Below, piece by piece: positions 21,074 to 31,800 of a stretch of DNA of 64,000 nucleotides (the first letter of the stretch is position 1; every line of letters starts with the position of its first letter). The notes under the pieces were generated by a model. The model was not told the origin of the DNA. It searched no databases and saw only the letters and a program-made list of their open reading frames with translations. Made by a program: the position numbers and the translations under genes. The stretch comes from Ricinus communis (lineage: Eukaryota; Streptophyta; Magnoliopsida; Malpighiales; Euphorbiaceae): positions 13,681,213 through 13,745,212 of the forward strand of contig NC_063264.1 in assembly GCF_019578655.1 (NCBI RefSeq). The letters are read 5' to 3'.

Positions 21074-21340
21074 TGTACAGAACACGCCCGTGTTGAACAA
21101 CAGGGGCCGTGTTCATGAACACGGTCCGGATATCGGGCCTTTTTAAGCGAATAAAATGTGCTGACTTACCAACTTCTGAGAACATGCCCGTGTTTATGGA
21201 ACACGGGGACATGTTGGGGACACGGTCAGGCATAAATGCCCGTGTGGCCTACTATGAACATGTTCATCTTAATTTGATTTTCTTCAATTAGAACACGGGC
21301 CGTGTTAATGAACACGGTCTTGAACACGCCCGTGTTGATC
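21074..21340 (-). promoter_or_regulatory. Palindromic CACGG/CCGTG array upstream of ORF2, copy 1
   Basis: Repeated half-sites aacacgg / ccgtgtt, often as imperfect palindromes (for example aacacggtc, acacgcccgtgttg, aacacgggccgtgtt near 21291-21306), spread over about 270 bp directly upstream of the internal TATA box. The same core is clustered in U3 of the LTR. Likely a protein-binding array; inferred. Confidence 0.5.
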
Positions 21341-21466
21341 TCCAGAAAATGCAAAAGTTACGATTCTCAGCACTTTCTCACTCTTTCGCACCTGCACAAC
21401 CAATAAGTCCTCAACTCATACACTCAACATAAATAAAACTTACCAAAAACAAACTGTAAAATCTAA

Positions 21467-21691
21467 TCAAACTAAGTTCACAATAAAGGGTAAATTATTA
21501 AAATTGAAAAATAGAATTTGGGGTGCCTCCCAAAAGCATTTCTTTTTGATGTGATGAGTCTTCTTAGCTGGACTCATGGTGAAAAGCAAATGGTGGAGAT
21601 TGATGACCATCCATCCTTCTTCTAAGCAAATGTCTTCAAGTATCCGCTTAGAGGGATAATCGTCAATTTTCTCTTCCCGACTATCAAGCAA
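21467..21691 (-). pseudogene. Pol-flank remnant ORF, copy 1
   Basis: A 74-codon open frame begins MLDSREEKIDDYPSKRILED and contains CLEEGWMVINLHHL, MSPAKKTHHIKKKCFWEAPQ. The last part overlaps a DNA stretch (gcttttgggaggc-like) that in Athila elements lies just after the integrase stop. The whole reverse transcriptase to integrase region that should separate this from the gag side is absent. A 72-codon homologue lies at 61647-61865. Function, if any, unknown. Confidence 0.5.
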
Positions 21692-21699
21692 GCTGCCAG

Positions 21700-22537
21700 T
21701 ATGATGGACAAAACTCGCACCTCATATAATTGAACGTAGTGATGATGCTGTAGGGTCTCTTCCAATTTGAAAGCTGGAGTTTCAACAATTGGAAGGATCG
21801 ATGGTTAGGCAATTTTTTTAGGAACATCGATGGTTTTATGTAGGCCTTGGCTTAGTTCACTTGCTATAAGAAACTCGAGCTCCTCCAAGACTTCTTCATT
21901 GGATAACTCGTGCTCATCTTCCACGGTCAAAAGGGACTTGTGGAAAATCTACGAAAAATTCCTCTAACTGCAACTCAGCATCATCAACTGTACATTCCTG
22001 TTGGTAGTCTTTCAGAAGGATCATGTTTGCCTCTTTCTTTTCTGGTTCCATCTCCATGTTCAAGAAATCGTCCTACACAGAAGCATCATCCTCAAACATA
22101 GTAGATAAACCGGAAAAATTCTCACCTGAACGCAAAGTGACGACACTCAAATGTTCCTCGGATTCAGTAGCGTTTGATGGAGTTCCCAATTACTCTTCAA
22201 CTAGTAACTTGAAGATTAAGCCTACTTGATGCTCTATGTTGTTAATCAAGGCTTGTTGATCTTCAAGTATCCTCTCTGTTTGTTGGAATCTATCCTCAAG
22301 ACTTGTAATAAACCTCATCATCAGCTCCTCTGACACTAATTCTTCACCTTGAGTTGATGGTGCAAGATTAGGCTGCTAAAATTCTAGTGGTTCTTGGCCA
22401 TCTAAGCTCCATCTAAAGGGTGAATGAGTGCTCAACTCTTGATTGTAGGTGCTACCATATGAGTCAATTGGCCAACTTCCCGTATAATTCACCTGTTCAT
22501 AGTTATAAGAATAATGAGCAACATCACTATATAATGT
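21700..22537 (-). pseudogene. Gag C-terminal and protease/RT-linker remnant, copy 1 (distal part)
   Basis: Minus-strand continuation of the gag relic beyond the nested LTR: CTLYSDVAHYSYNYEQVNYTG, then the LMMRFITSLEDR-like helix, the KLLVEE..LGTPSNAT segment and the VTLRSGENFSG motif typical of the end of Athila gag. An acidic linker follows, resembling the segment before RT. Several stops and shifts are present. The start of the open frame at 22376-22570 is artificial, as its first residues come from the nested LTR. Confidence 0.7.
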
Positions 22538-22542
22538 ACAAT

Positions 22543-24007
22543 TGATGGGTGCTACCCATGTTAGCTGCAATCTGAGGCAGTGTACCTATCGATGCAGTCT
22601 AGCACTAATGGCGAGTATCAAGGTCGTATTCCTCGAGAAAGCGAAAGCCCAGAGTTACTTCTTTGTTCTTTGTTATATTAACCTAAAATGGATGATGAAT
22701 AAATTCTAAACTAACTATTAACTACGAGCTAAGTTCTAAGGGAGATGCAGGAGTAATTGGTAAGTGAAATAATCAAGACAAGAAGACAAACCCAAAGGGA
22801 ATCTAAACTAGTTGGCAATCAAACAAAAGATAAAGGATCGGTTAGTCTAATTATGCTACCCGTGGACGAATTCTTAACCGAATTCAGTTTCTCTCTCGAG
22901 ATAACCGAATTCCTAAACCTAATAACCTAAAGTTGGAATCTCTTCCTAACGATTGATTCTTAAATTAGCATGAAGCTTTAATCCGCCTCTATTAAGCTTT
23001 GTTAATTCTTAATCCGGCTAGTTAATTATCCTTATCTCTAAGCTATTATTAACCAGTTCTTGTTATTCAAAGTTCCAATTGCCAAACGGATTTCTCAGTC
23101 TCATAAAGCAATCTAAACATCACAATTCACAACGTCTCATGAATAATGCATAATCTTATTAACACTGAAAACAAGAAGAATACAAAACCAACTCAAACAA
23201 TCCAACAATATAATATCAAACCAACATAGCAAAGAAATCCCAATGAATTTAATCAATTTAGCTAAACATGTTCATGTTTAAAACAATCTAGGAAATCAAT
23301 TACAATGAAAGAATAATGAAAATAAAACATGTACACCCTTTTCTCTCGAATTGGATGAATACCCAAATCTAGATCTACACTTTGATTAATCTCCCAAACT
23401 GCCTCTTGAATTGCTCCACTACTGTTTTGCACTCGGAATCTTATGATTCAGGATTCTTACTCACCGCAACTCTCTCGCACTCAAGATTGTGCGAAACCGA
23501 ACCGACCATTAGGGCTCAATGTCACTCTTTTCCCCCCCCCCTTTCTTTTCTCTAAGCAAAATGAAATTTTCTTATATATTTAACTCAAGACGATCAGGTC
23601 AAGGTCGTCGTTAAACCGTGGATCTCACCAACTAGGGTTTCACCATGACCGTGTTGCTCCCCGTGCTGGAGGCCGTGGTGGCTACGGAAACCGTGCCCAA
23701 ACTATTATTTTGAAGACCAAGTTTTGATGGTTGGTCACGGCCAGAGTCTAGGCCGTGATGGTCAGCACGGCCTTGACTCAGGCCGTGCTCAATGTGTGCA
23801 ACGCGGGCTCTTGTCCGATCTTGATGAATTCTCGTCCGTTTCCGCACGTATTGATCTATAATTGCTTAAACACCGATGATGGTCCTATAAATGTTCCTGA
23901 AATGCAAAAGAACATAAAACACGGGTGATCTGGGAATAAAAGCACAATAATTGCTAAGAACATACGCAATAATATGCAAGCAAATATGTGTAAAACTATG
24001 CTCATCA
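22543..24007 (-). repeat. Nested solo LTR, variant B, 1465 bp
   Basis: Minus-strand LTR from TGATGAGCATAG (24007) to GTAGCACCCATCA (22543). It is flanked by the perfect 5-bp target-site duplication ACAAT (22538-22542 and 24008-24012). The uninterrupted site is visible in copy 2 around 60775-60800, confirming the insertion. It is the same LTR type as 12392-13903. It splits the gag relic inside its zinc-finger motif, so it inserted after copy 1. The minus-strand open frame 23632-23847 is an LTR artefact. Confidence 0.93.
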
Positions 24008-24012
24008 ACAAT

Positions 24013-24208
24013 CATTACTCAAATGTAAACCACAACAAAATTCACAAAAAACTTAAGATGAAAGGATAGGAGTGGAGAGTTGATCGATAGCCCTACAAAA
24101 TGATTCCACTCGAGCTTCTAAAGATGCATGGGTATCCCAATTTTTACCACTCTCTTGGTTCTTGATCCCATTTTCCAACGTGTCACACAAAGAGTTTGAG
24201 TTTAGCAT
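24013..24208 (-). pseudogene. Gag remnant N-terminal part, copy 1
   Basis: ATG at 24208 begins MLNSNSLCDTLENGIKNQ, continues ASLEARVESFCRAIDQLS and reaches CEFCCGLHLSNDC, a CX2CX3HX4C finger, where the nested LTR cuts in. In Athila gag this section follows a core domain of some 250 residues; here the core is absent and the start lies about 165 nt after the PBS. A TAA replaces a Gln codon before CEFC (copy 2 has CAA). Confidence 0.7.
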
Positions 24209-24372
24209 TGAACCTCCTTATCATTCACTATCTAAATCATAAACTTAAACTAAATAAATATGTACAAATAAAATAAAATAAATTAACAAATAAAAATAAA
24301 AATCATAAAATAATAAGAAAAAAAATTGGCTAAATTAACAAATAGCAAATTTCACTCTAGTTTTCAAACAAT

Positions 24373-24390
24373 TCCCTGGCAACGGCACCA
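24373..24390 (-). promoter_or_regulatory. Primer binding site, tRNA-Asp type, copy 1
   Basis: Minus strand tggtgccgttgccaggga, 6 nt inside the 5' LTR. Plant Athila-type elements use TGGCGCCGTTGCCGGGGA, complementary to the 3' end of tRNA-Asp; this copy differs at two positions, both transitions. Confidence 0.8.
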
Positions 24391-24396
24391 AAAACT

Positions 24397-25834
24397 TTAT
24401 GTGTGCTAATTGTGTTAGCTACAATCTAAGGCAGTGTACCTATCGATGCAGTCTAGCACTAGTGGCGAGTATCAAGGTCGTATTCCTCGGGAAAGTGAAA
24501 GCTCAGAGTTACTCCTTTATTCTTTGTTATATTAGCCTAAAATGAGTGATGAATACTTTCTAAACTAACTAATAGCTACAAGCTAAGTTCTAAGGGAGAT
24601 GCAGGAGTAATTAATAAATAAAATAACCAAGACAAGAAAGCAAACCCAAAGGGAACCTAAACTAGTTGGCAATCAAACAAATGATAAAGGATTGGTGAGT
24701 CTAATTTTGCTACCCGTGGATGAATTCTTAACCGAATTCGGTTTCTCTCTCGAGATAACTGAATTCCTAAATCTAATAACCTAAAGTTGGAATCTCTTTC
24801 AACGATGGATTCTTAAATTAGCATTAGGCTTTAATCCGCCTCTATTAAGCTTTGTTTATTCTTAAACCGGGTAGTTAATTATCCTTATCTCTAAGCGATT
24901 ATTAACCATTTCTTGCTATTCAAAATTCCAATTGCCAAATGGACTTCTCAATCACACAAAGCAATCTAAACACACAATTCATAACGTCTCATGAATGATG
25001 CATTATCTTATTAATACTGAAAGGAAGAAGAATACAAAACTAACCCAAACAATCCAACAATATAATACTAAGCCAACATAGTAAAGAAGTCCCAATGGAT
25101 TTAATCAATCTAGCTAATCATGTTCATTATTAAAATAAACAACAATTCAATTACAACAATGAGTAAAGGTAGAGAAAACCCGATTATACCCTTGGATGAG
25201 AGAAAACAGCCCCAACTCCTCTTGCTCGAATTGAATCGATTCTTGTTCCTCTTGCTCGATTTGAAAACCAATCAACGAACCTCGCCCAATCTTCAATCTT
25301 CGAAGGGAATCCACTTAAAACGTTGATCCAAGTCTCCTTTTCCCTTGGTTCCAGCTCAGAAAACCCTTTGGGAGAGAAATATTAGGGTTTGGGACGTTCT
25401 CCCCCGCTCTCCTTTCTTTCTTTCCTCTTTTCTTTCTTTTAACTAATTCCCCCTGTAGCCGTCAACACGGCCGTGTTGGTGGCCGTGTTCCCAACACAGG
25501 CTGGTGTTGATGCCCGTGTCACTCTCTGTGGGCGTGCTCCCTAAAACTTCTGTTTCTTTGATGTTTGATGCAACAACACGGCCGTGTTGGTGCACGTGTT
25601 GGGAGCACAGCCAGTGTTGAAACCAACACGGCCATGTTCAGATTAAGGATGCGCAAACTCGACTTGTTTCAGCAACTATGACGTCCAATTATTCCCTTTA
25701 TCACTCTTTGACTTCTTTTAGACCTAAAGCACACAAACAAATGCATAGGGTGAGTGTTGGGACCAATTCACATCTAAATGTACATAAATTCTGCCTTAAA
25801 ATCCCTATTTAGATGTGTGTATTCTATGCACATC
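24397..25834 (-). repeat. 5' LTR of Athila-like copy 1 (variant A), 1438 bp
   Basis: Minus-strand LTR beginning TGATGTGCATAG at 25834. U3 holds the CACGG/CCGTG palindrome cluster (25460-25640). The 3' half matches 59671-60400. Its right edge lies in a satellite monomer at the ggtatat position. The open frame 25120-25326 is an LTR artefact. Confidence 0.9.
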
Positions 25835-28800
25835 AGGTATATATTTTCATATAAGAAAACATTCTTTAAGAAGGGTACATTTGTCAATATTAAAAAATAA
25901 TACCGTAAAAGGGGTATAGTTTTGAATATGAGAAAAGAACCGCGTAATAGTGGTATATTTGTGAATATGAGAAAATAACCCCGTAATAGGGTTGTATTTT
26001 GTAATATAAGAAAATAACATAATAAGAGGGATATATTTGTCAATATTCGAATTCAACCCCGTAAGAGGGGTATATTTTGTGAGAAGATAGAACAACCCCG
26101 TAAAAGGGGTTTATTTGTCATTATAAGAAAACAACCCCGAAAGAGAGGTATATTTGTGAATATGAGAAAAAAAATCCTTAATTGGGGTATATTTTTTAAT
26201 ATGATAAAACAACCTCGTAAAAGTGGTATATTTGTGAATATGAGAAAACAACATCGTAAGACGGGTATATTTGTGGGTATGAGAAAAAAAACCCCATAAG
26301 AGGGGTATATTTCTGAATATGAGAAAACAGCGTCGTAAGAGTGGTATATTTGGGAGTATCATAAAACAACCCCATAAAAGGGGTATATTTATTAATATGA
26401 AAAGACAACACTGTAAGAAGGGTATATTTGTCAATATAAGAAAATAATGCTGTAAGTCGAATATAATTGTGAGGATGATTAAGCAACGCCGTAAAAGGGA
26501 TATATTTATGAATATGAGAAATCATCCCCGTATGAGGGGTATATTTGTGAATATGAGAAAACAACCAAATAAAATGAGTATATTTTTCATTTGAGAAAAC
26601 AACCCCGTAAAATAATATTTTTCTCAATATTAGAAAACAACTATGTAAGAGGTGTATATTTATGAATATGAAAGAACAAGCCCGCAAGAGGGGTATATTT
26701 GTGATTATGAGAAAAGAATCCTGTTGGAGTGGTATATTTGTGAATATGAGAAAACAATCCCGTAAGAGTGGTATATTTGTGAGTATCATAAAACAACCCC
26801 ATAAAAGGGGTATATTTCTTAATATAAAAAAAAAAACACCGTAAGAGGGGTATATTTGTCAATAGAAGAAAACAACCCCGTTAGTCTGGTATATTTTTGA
26901 GTATGAGTAAACAATATCGTAAAAAGGATGTATTTATCAATTTGAGAAATCAACCCCGTAAGAGGGGTATATTTGTGAATATGAGAAAACAGTCCCGTAA
27001 GAGGGGTACATTTGTGAGTATGAGAAAATAACTGCGTAAAAGGGGTATATTTGTGAGTATGATAGAACAATCCCGTAAAATGGGTGTATTTGTCAATATT
27101 AAAAAAAACCCGTAATAGGAGTATAATTGTGAATATGAGAAAAGTACCCTATAAGAGGGGTATATTTGTGAATATGAGGAAACAACACCATAATAGGGGT
27201 GTATTAATGAATATAAGAAATTAGCCTCGTAAGAGGGGTATGTTTATGGATATGAAAAACAACCGAGTAAAAGGGGTATATTTTTTAATATGAGAAACCA
27301 ACCTCGAAAGAGGGGTATATTTGTTAGTATAAGAAAACAACCTCGCAAGTTGAGTATATTTGTGAGTATAACGAAACAATGTCGTAAAAGGTATATATCT
27401 ATGAATATGAGAAATCAACCTAGTAAGAGGGGTATATTTTTGAATATGAGAAAACAACCTTATAATAGTGGCATAATATTTATTATCAGAAAATAACAGC
27501 GTTAAAGAGGTATATTTGTCAATATTATAAATCAACCTCATAAAAGGGCTATATTTGTGAGTATGATAGAACAACCCCATAAAAGGAGTGTATTTATCAA
27601 TATAAGAAAACAACCCCATAATAGGGTATATTTTTGAATATGAGAAAACTACACTATAAGAGGGGTATATTTGTGAATATGAGAAAACAACACTGTAATA
27701 TGGGTATATTTATGAATATGAGAAATCAACTCCGTAAAAGGGGTATATTTATGAATATGAGAAAACAACTACGTAAAATGGTATATTTTTTAATATGAGA
27801 AAACAACCTCGTAAGAGTGGTATATTTGTCAATAAAAGAAAACAGGTGCGTTAAAGGGGTATATTTATGAATAGAAGAAAACAACTGCGAAAAAGAGGTA
27901 TAATTTTTCATATGAGAAAATAGTTCCGTATGAGGGGTATATTTGTGAATGCAAAAACAACCAAATAAAAGGGGGTGATTTTTATGAGAAAACAACCCCA
28001 TAAGAGGGGTATTTCTATCAATATTAGAAAACAACCCTATAAGTGGCGTATATATGTGAATATGAGAAAACAATCCCGTACGAGGGGTATATTTGTGAAT
28101 ATGAGAAAAGAATCCCGTCGGAGTGGTATATTTATAAATATGAGAAAATAATGCCATAAGATAGGTACATTTGTGAGTTTGGGAAAATAATCCTGTAAGA
28201 AGGGTATTTTTGTGAATATGAGAAAAAAACCCTGTAGAGTGGTATATTTGTGAGTATCATAAAACAACCCCATAAAAGGGGTATACTTTTTAATATGAGA
28301 AAACAAACCCGTAAGAGGGGTTTATTTATCAATAGAAGAAAAAATCCCCATTAGTCGGTATAGTTTTGAATATCAGTAAACAACATCATAAAAGGGATAT
28401 ATTTACGAATATGAAAAATCAACCCCGTAAGAGGGGTATAATTGTAAGTATGAGAAAACAACCGCTTAAAAGTGGCATAGTTTTTAATATGAGAAAACAA
28501 CCACATAAAAGGAGTATAATCGTAAATATTAGAAAGTAACCCCATAAGAGGGGTCTATTTGTGAGTACAATAGAACAACCCCGTAAAAAAGGAGTGTACA
28601 TGTCAATATAAAAAATAACCGCATAAGAAGGATATATTTGTGAGTATGAGAAAACAATCCGATAAGACGGTATATTTCTTAATATAAGAAAACAACGAAG
28701 TAAGTCGGGGTTATTTATGAGGATGATTAAACAACGCCATAAAAGGAATATATTTGTGATTATGAGAAATCAACCCCGTAAGAGGAGTATATTTGTGAAT

Positions 28801-31800
28801 ATGAGAAAATAGCCCCATAATAGGAGCATATCTTTTAAGATATGAAAATAACACCATATAGAGGGGTATATTTTTCAATATTAGAAATCAACACCATAAG
28901 GGGTATATTTGTAAGTATATGATAGAACAACCCTGTAAAAGGGGTTGATTTATCATTATAAGAAAACAACCCCATAAGATAGATATATTTATAAATATGA
29001 GAAAACAACCTCAAAAGAGAGATATATTTGTGAATATGAGAAGACAACCCCGCAAGAGGGGTTGTAAATATAAGAAAATAACCCCGTAAGAGGGGTATAA
29101 TTCCGAGTATGAGAAAACAACACTATAAAAGGGATATGTTTTTTGTTATAAGAAAACTAGCCTGCAAGAGGGGTATATTTATGAATATCAGAAAATAACC
29201 CTATTAGAGGAGTATATTTGTGAGTAAGATAGAACAACCCCGTAAAAGGGGTTTATTTGTCAATATAAGAAAACAACCCCATAAAAGTGCTATTTTGGTG
29301 AATATGAGAAAATAACCCCATAAGAGGGGTATATTTATGAACATGAGAAAAGAATCCCGTAAGAGTGGTATATTTATGAATATGAGAAAATAACCCCATA
29401 AGAAAGGTATATTTGTGAGTATTAGAAAACAACCCCGCAAAAGGGGTATATTTGTAATATAAAAAACAACACCGTAAGTTGGGTATATTTGCGAGAATGA
29501 TTAAACAACACTGTAAAAAGGGATATATTTATGAATATGAGAAATCAACCCCATAAGTGGGGTATCTTTATGAATATGAGAAAACAGCCCCATAACAACG
29601 GTATATTTTTTAATATGAGAAAATAACACTATAAGGAGGGTATATTTATCAATATTAAAAATCAACCCCGTAAGAGGGGTATATTTGTGAGTATGATAGA
29701 ACAACATCATAAAAGGGGTATATTTATCAATATAAGAAAACAACCCCATACGAGGAGTATATTTGTGAATATGAGAAAATAACACCGTAAGAAGAGTATA
29801 TTTGTGAATATGAGAAAAAAATCCCGTATAAAGGGTATATATCTGAGTATGAGAAACCAACCAATAAAAGGAGGTATATTTTTTTAATATGAGAAAACAA
29901 TCTGTTAGAAGAGTATTTTTGTTAATAGAAGAAACTAACTCCGTAAGTGGCGTATATTTGTGAGTATGTGGAAACAACACCGTAAAAGGGGTATATTTGT
30001 GAATATGAGAAATCAATTCCGTAAGAGGGGTATATTCATGAAAATGAGAAAATAACCCCATTAGTTGGGGTATATTTGTGAGTATGAGGAAACAACACCG
30101 TAAAAGGAGTCTATTTATGAATGTGAGAAAACAACCGCGAAAAAGGGGTATATTCTTTCAGATGAGAAAACATCCCCGTAAGAGGGGTATTTTTGTCAAT
30201 ATTATAGGACGACCCCGTAAGAGGGTTATGTTTGTGAATATGAAAAAACAACTCCATTCGAGGGGTATATTGTGAATATGACAAAATAACCCCGTAAGAG
30301 TGGTATATTTTGAGTATTAGTAAACAATCCCATTATAGGGGTATTTCTTTTAATATAACAAAGTCACACCGTAAGAGAGGTATATTTGTCAATATAAGAA
30401 AATAACATTGTAAGTCGGGTACATTTGTGAGTATGAGTAAACAACACCATAGAAGCGATAATTTGTGAATGTGAGAAATCAACCCCGCAAGAGGGGTATA
30501 CTTGTGAATATGAGAAAACAACCTGTTAGAGGGGTATATTTATTAATATGAGGAAACAACATTGCAATAGGGGTATATTTACGAATATGAGAAAACAACC
30601 CGTTAGAGGGGTATATTTATTAATATGAGAAAATGACGCTGCAATAGGGGTATATTTATGAATATAAGAATTCAACCCCGTAAGAGGGGTATACTTGTGA
30701 GTATGAGAAAACAATTACGTAAAAAGGGTATATTTTTTAATATGAGAAAACCCCATAAGAGCGGTATATTTGTCAATATAAGAAAACAAAGTTGTAAGTC
30801 AGATATGTTTGTGAGCATGAGTAACAACGCCATAAAAATGATATATTTATGAATATGTGAAATCAACCCCGTAAGAGGGGTATATTTGTGAATATGAGAA
30901 AACAACCTCGTAATAGTGGTATGTTTTTTAATATGATAAAACAACCCCGTACGAGAGGTATATTTGTCAATATTATAAAATAACCCTGTAAAAAGAGTGT
31001 ATTTTGTATGTATGATAGAACAACATCGTAAAAGGGGTGTATTTGTCAATATAAAAAAATGACCCCATAATAGGGGTATATTTGTGAATATGAGAAAAGA
31101 ACCCTGTTAGAGGGGTATATTTGTGAAAATAGGAAACAACACTGTAATAGGGGTAATATTTATGAATATAAGAAATCAAGCGTGTAAAAGGGGCATATTT
31201 GTGAGTATGAGAAAAACCGCATAAAATTAGTATATTTAAATAACCGCAAAAAAATGATATATTTTTTAATATAAAAAAATAACCTCATATGTTGGGTATA
31301 TTTGTGAGTATATCATGAAACAACGCCGTAAAAGGGGTAGATTTATGAATGTGAGAAAAACAATCGCGTAAAAGGGGTATATTTGTAAATAGAAGAAACC
31401 CACCCCATAAGCGTGTTATATTTGTGAATATTAGATAACAACCTTATAAGAGAGATATATTTGTGAGTATGAGAAAAAAATACCATAAAAGAGATATATT
31501 TGAATATGAGAAAACAACCCCATAAGTGTGGTATATTTGTGAGTATCAGAAAACAACCCCATAAAAGGGGTATATTTTTTAATATGAGAAAACAACCCCA
31601 TAAGTGAGGTATATTTGTTAATATTAGAAAACAACCCTGTAAGAGGGGTATATATTGTGTAAGATAGAATAACCCCGTAAAAGAGGTGTATTTATGAATA
31701 TGAGAAATCAATCCCGTAAGAGGGCTATATTTATAAATATGAGAAAATAACCTCGTAACAGGAGTGTATTTTTTTAATACGATATAACAACCCCGTAAGA

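Larger units (their letters stand above)
17079..25834 (-). mobile_element. Non-autonomous Athila-like LTR element, copy 1
   Basis: Minus-strand order: 5' LTR (25834 to 24397), PBS, gag remnant interrupted by a nested solo LTR, pol-flank remnant, palindrome array with TATA box, leader intron, ORF2, 3' noncoding, degraded polypurine tract, truncated 3' LTR (17472 to 17079). Neither the gag core domain nor any reverse transcriptase, RNase H or integrase is present. The copy at 58949 onward has the same architecture, so the deletions predate their spread and movement must have depended on a helper element. The two LTRs differ at roughly 20 positions over 394 bp by eye, so the insertion is old. 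Confidence 0.85.

Noticed and set aside
17083..25450. Pairing 17079-17472 with 42847-43548 as LTRs of a single element
   Set aside because: 17079-17472 is followed by the internal region that leads to the 24397-25834 LTR with a PBS, so these two form the pair; 42847-43548 has satellite on both sides.
26196..26789. Hydrophobic CFLILTNIPLLRG-type frames resembling membrane proteins
   Set aside because: Same satellite read in another frame; hydrophobicity follows from the T-rich monomer.
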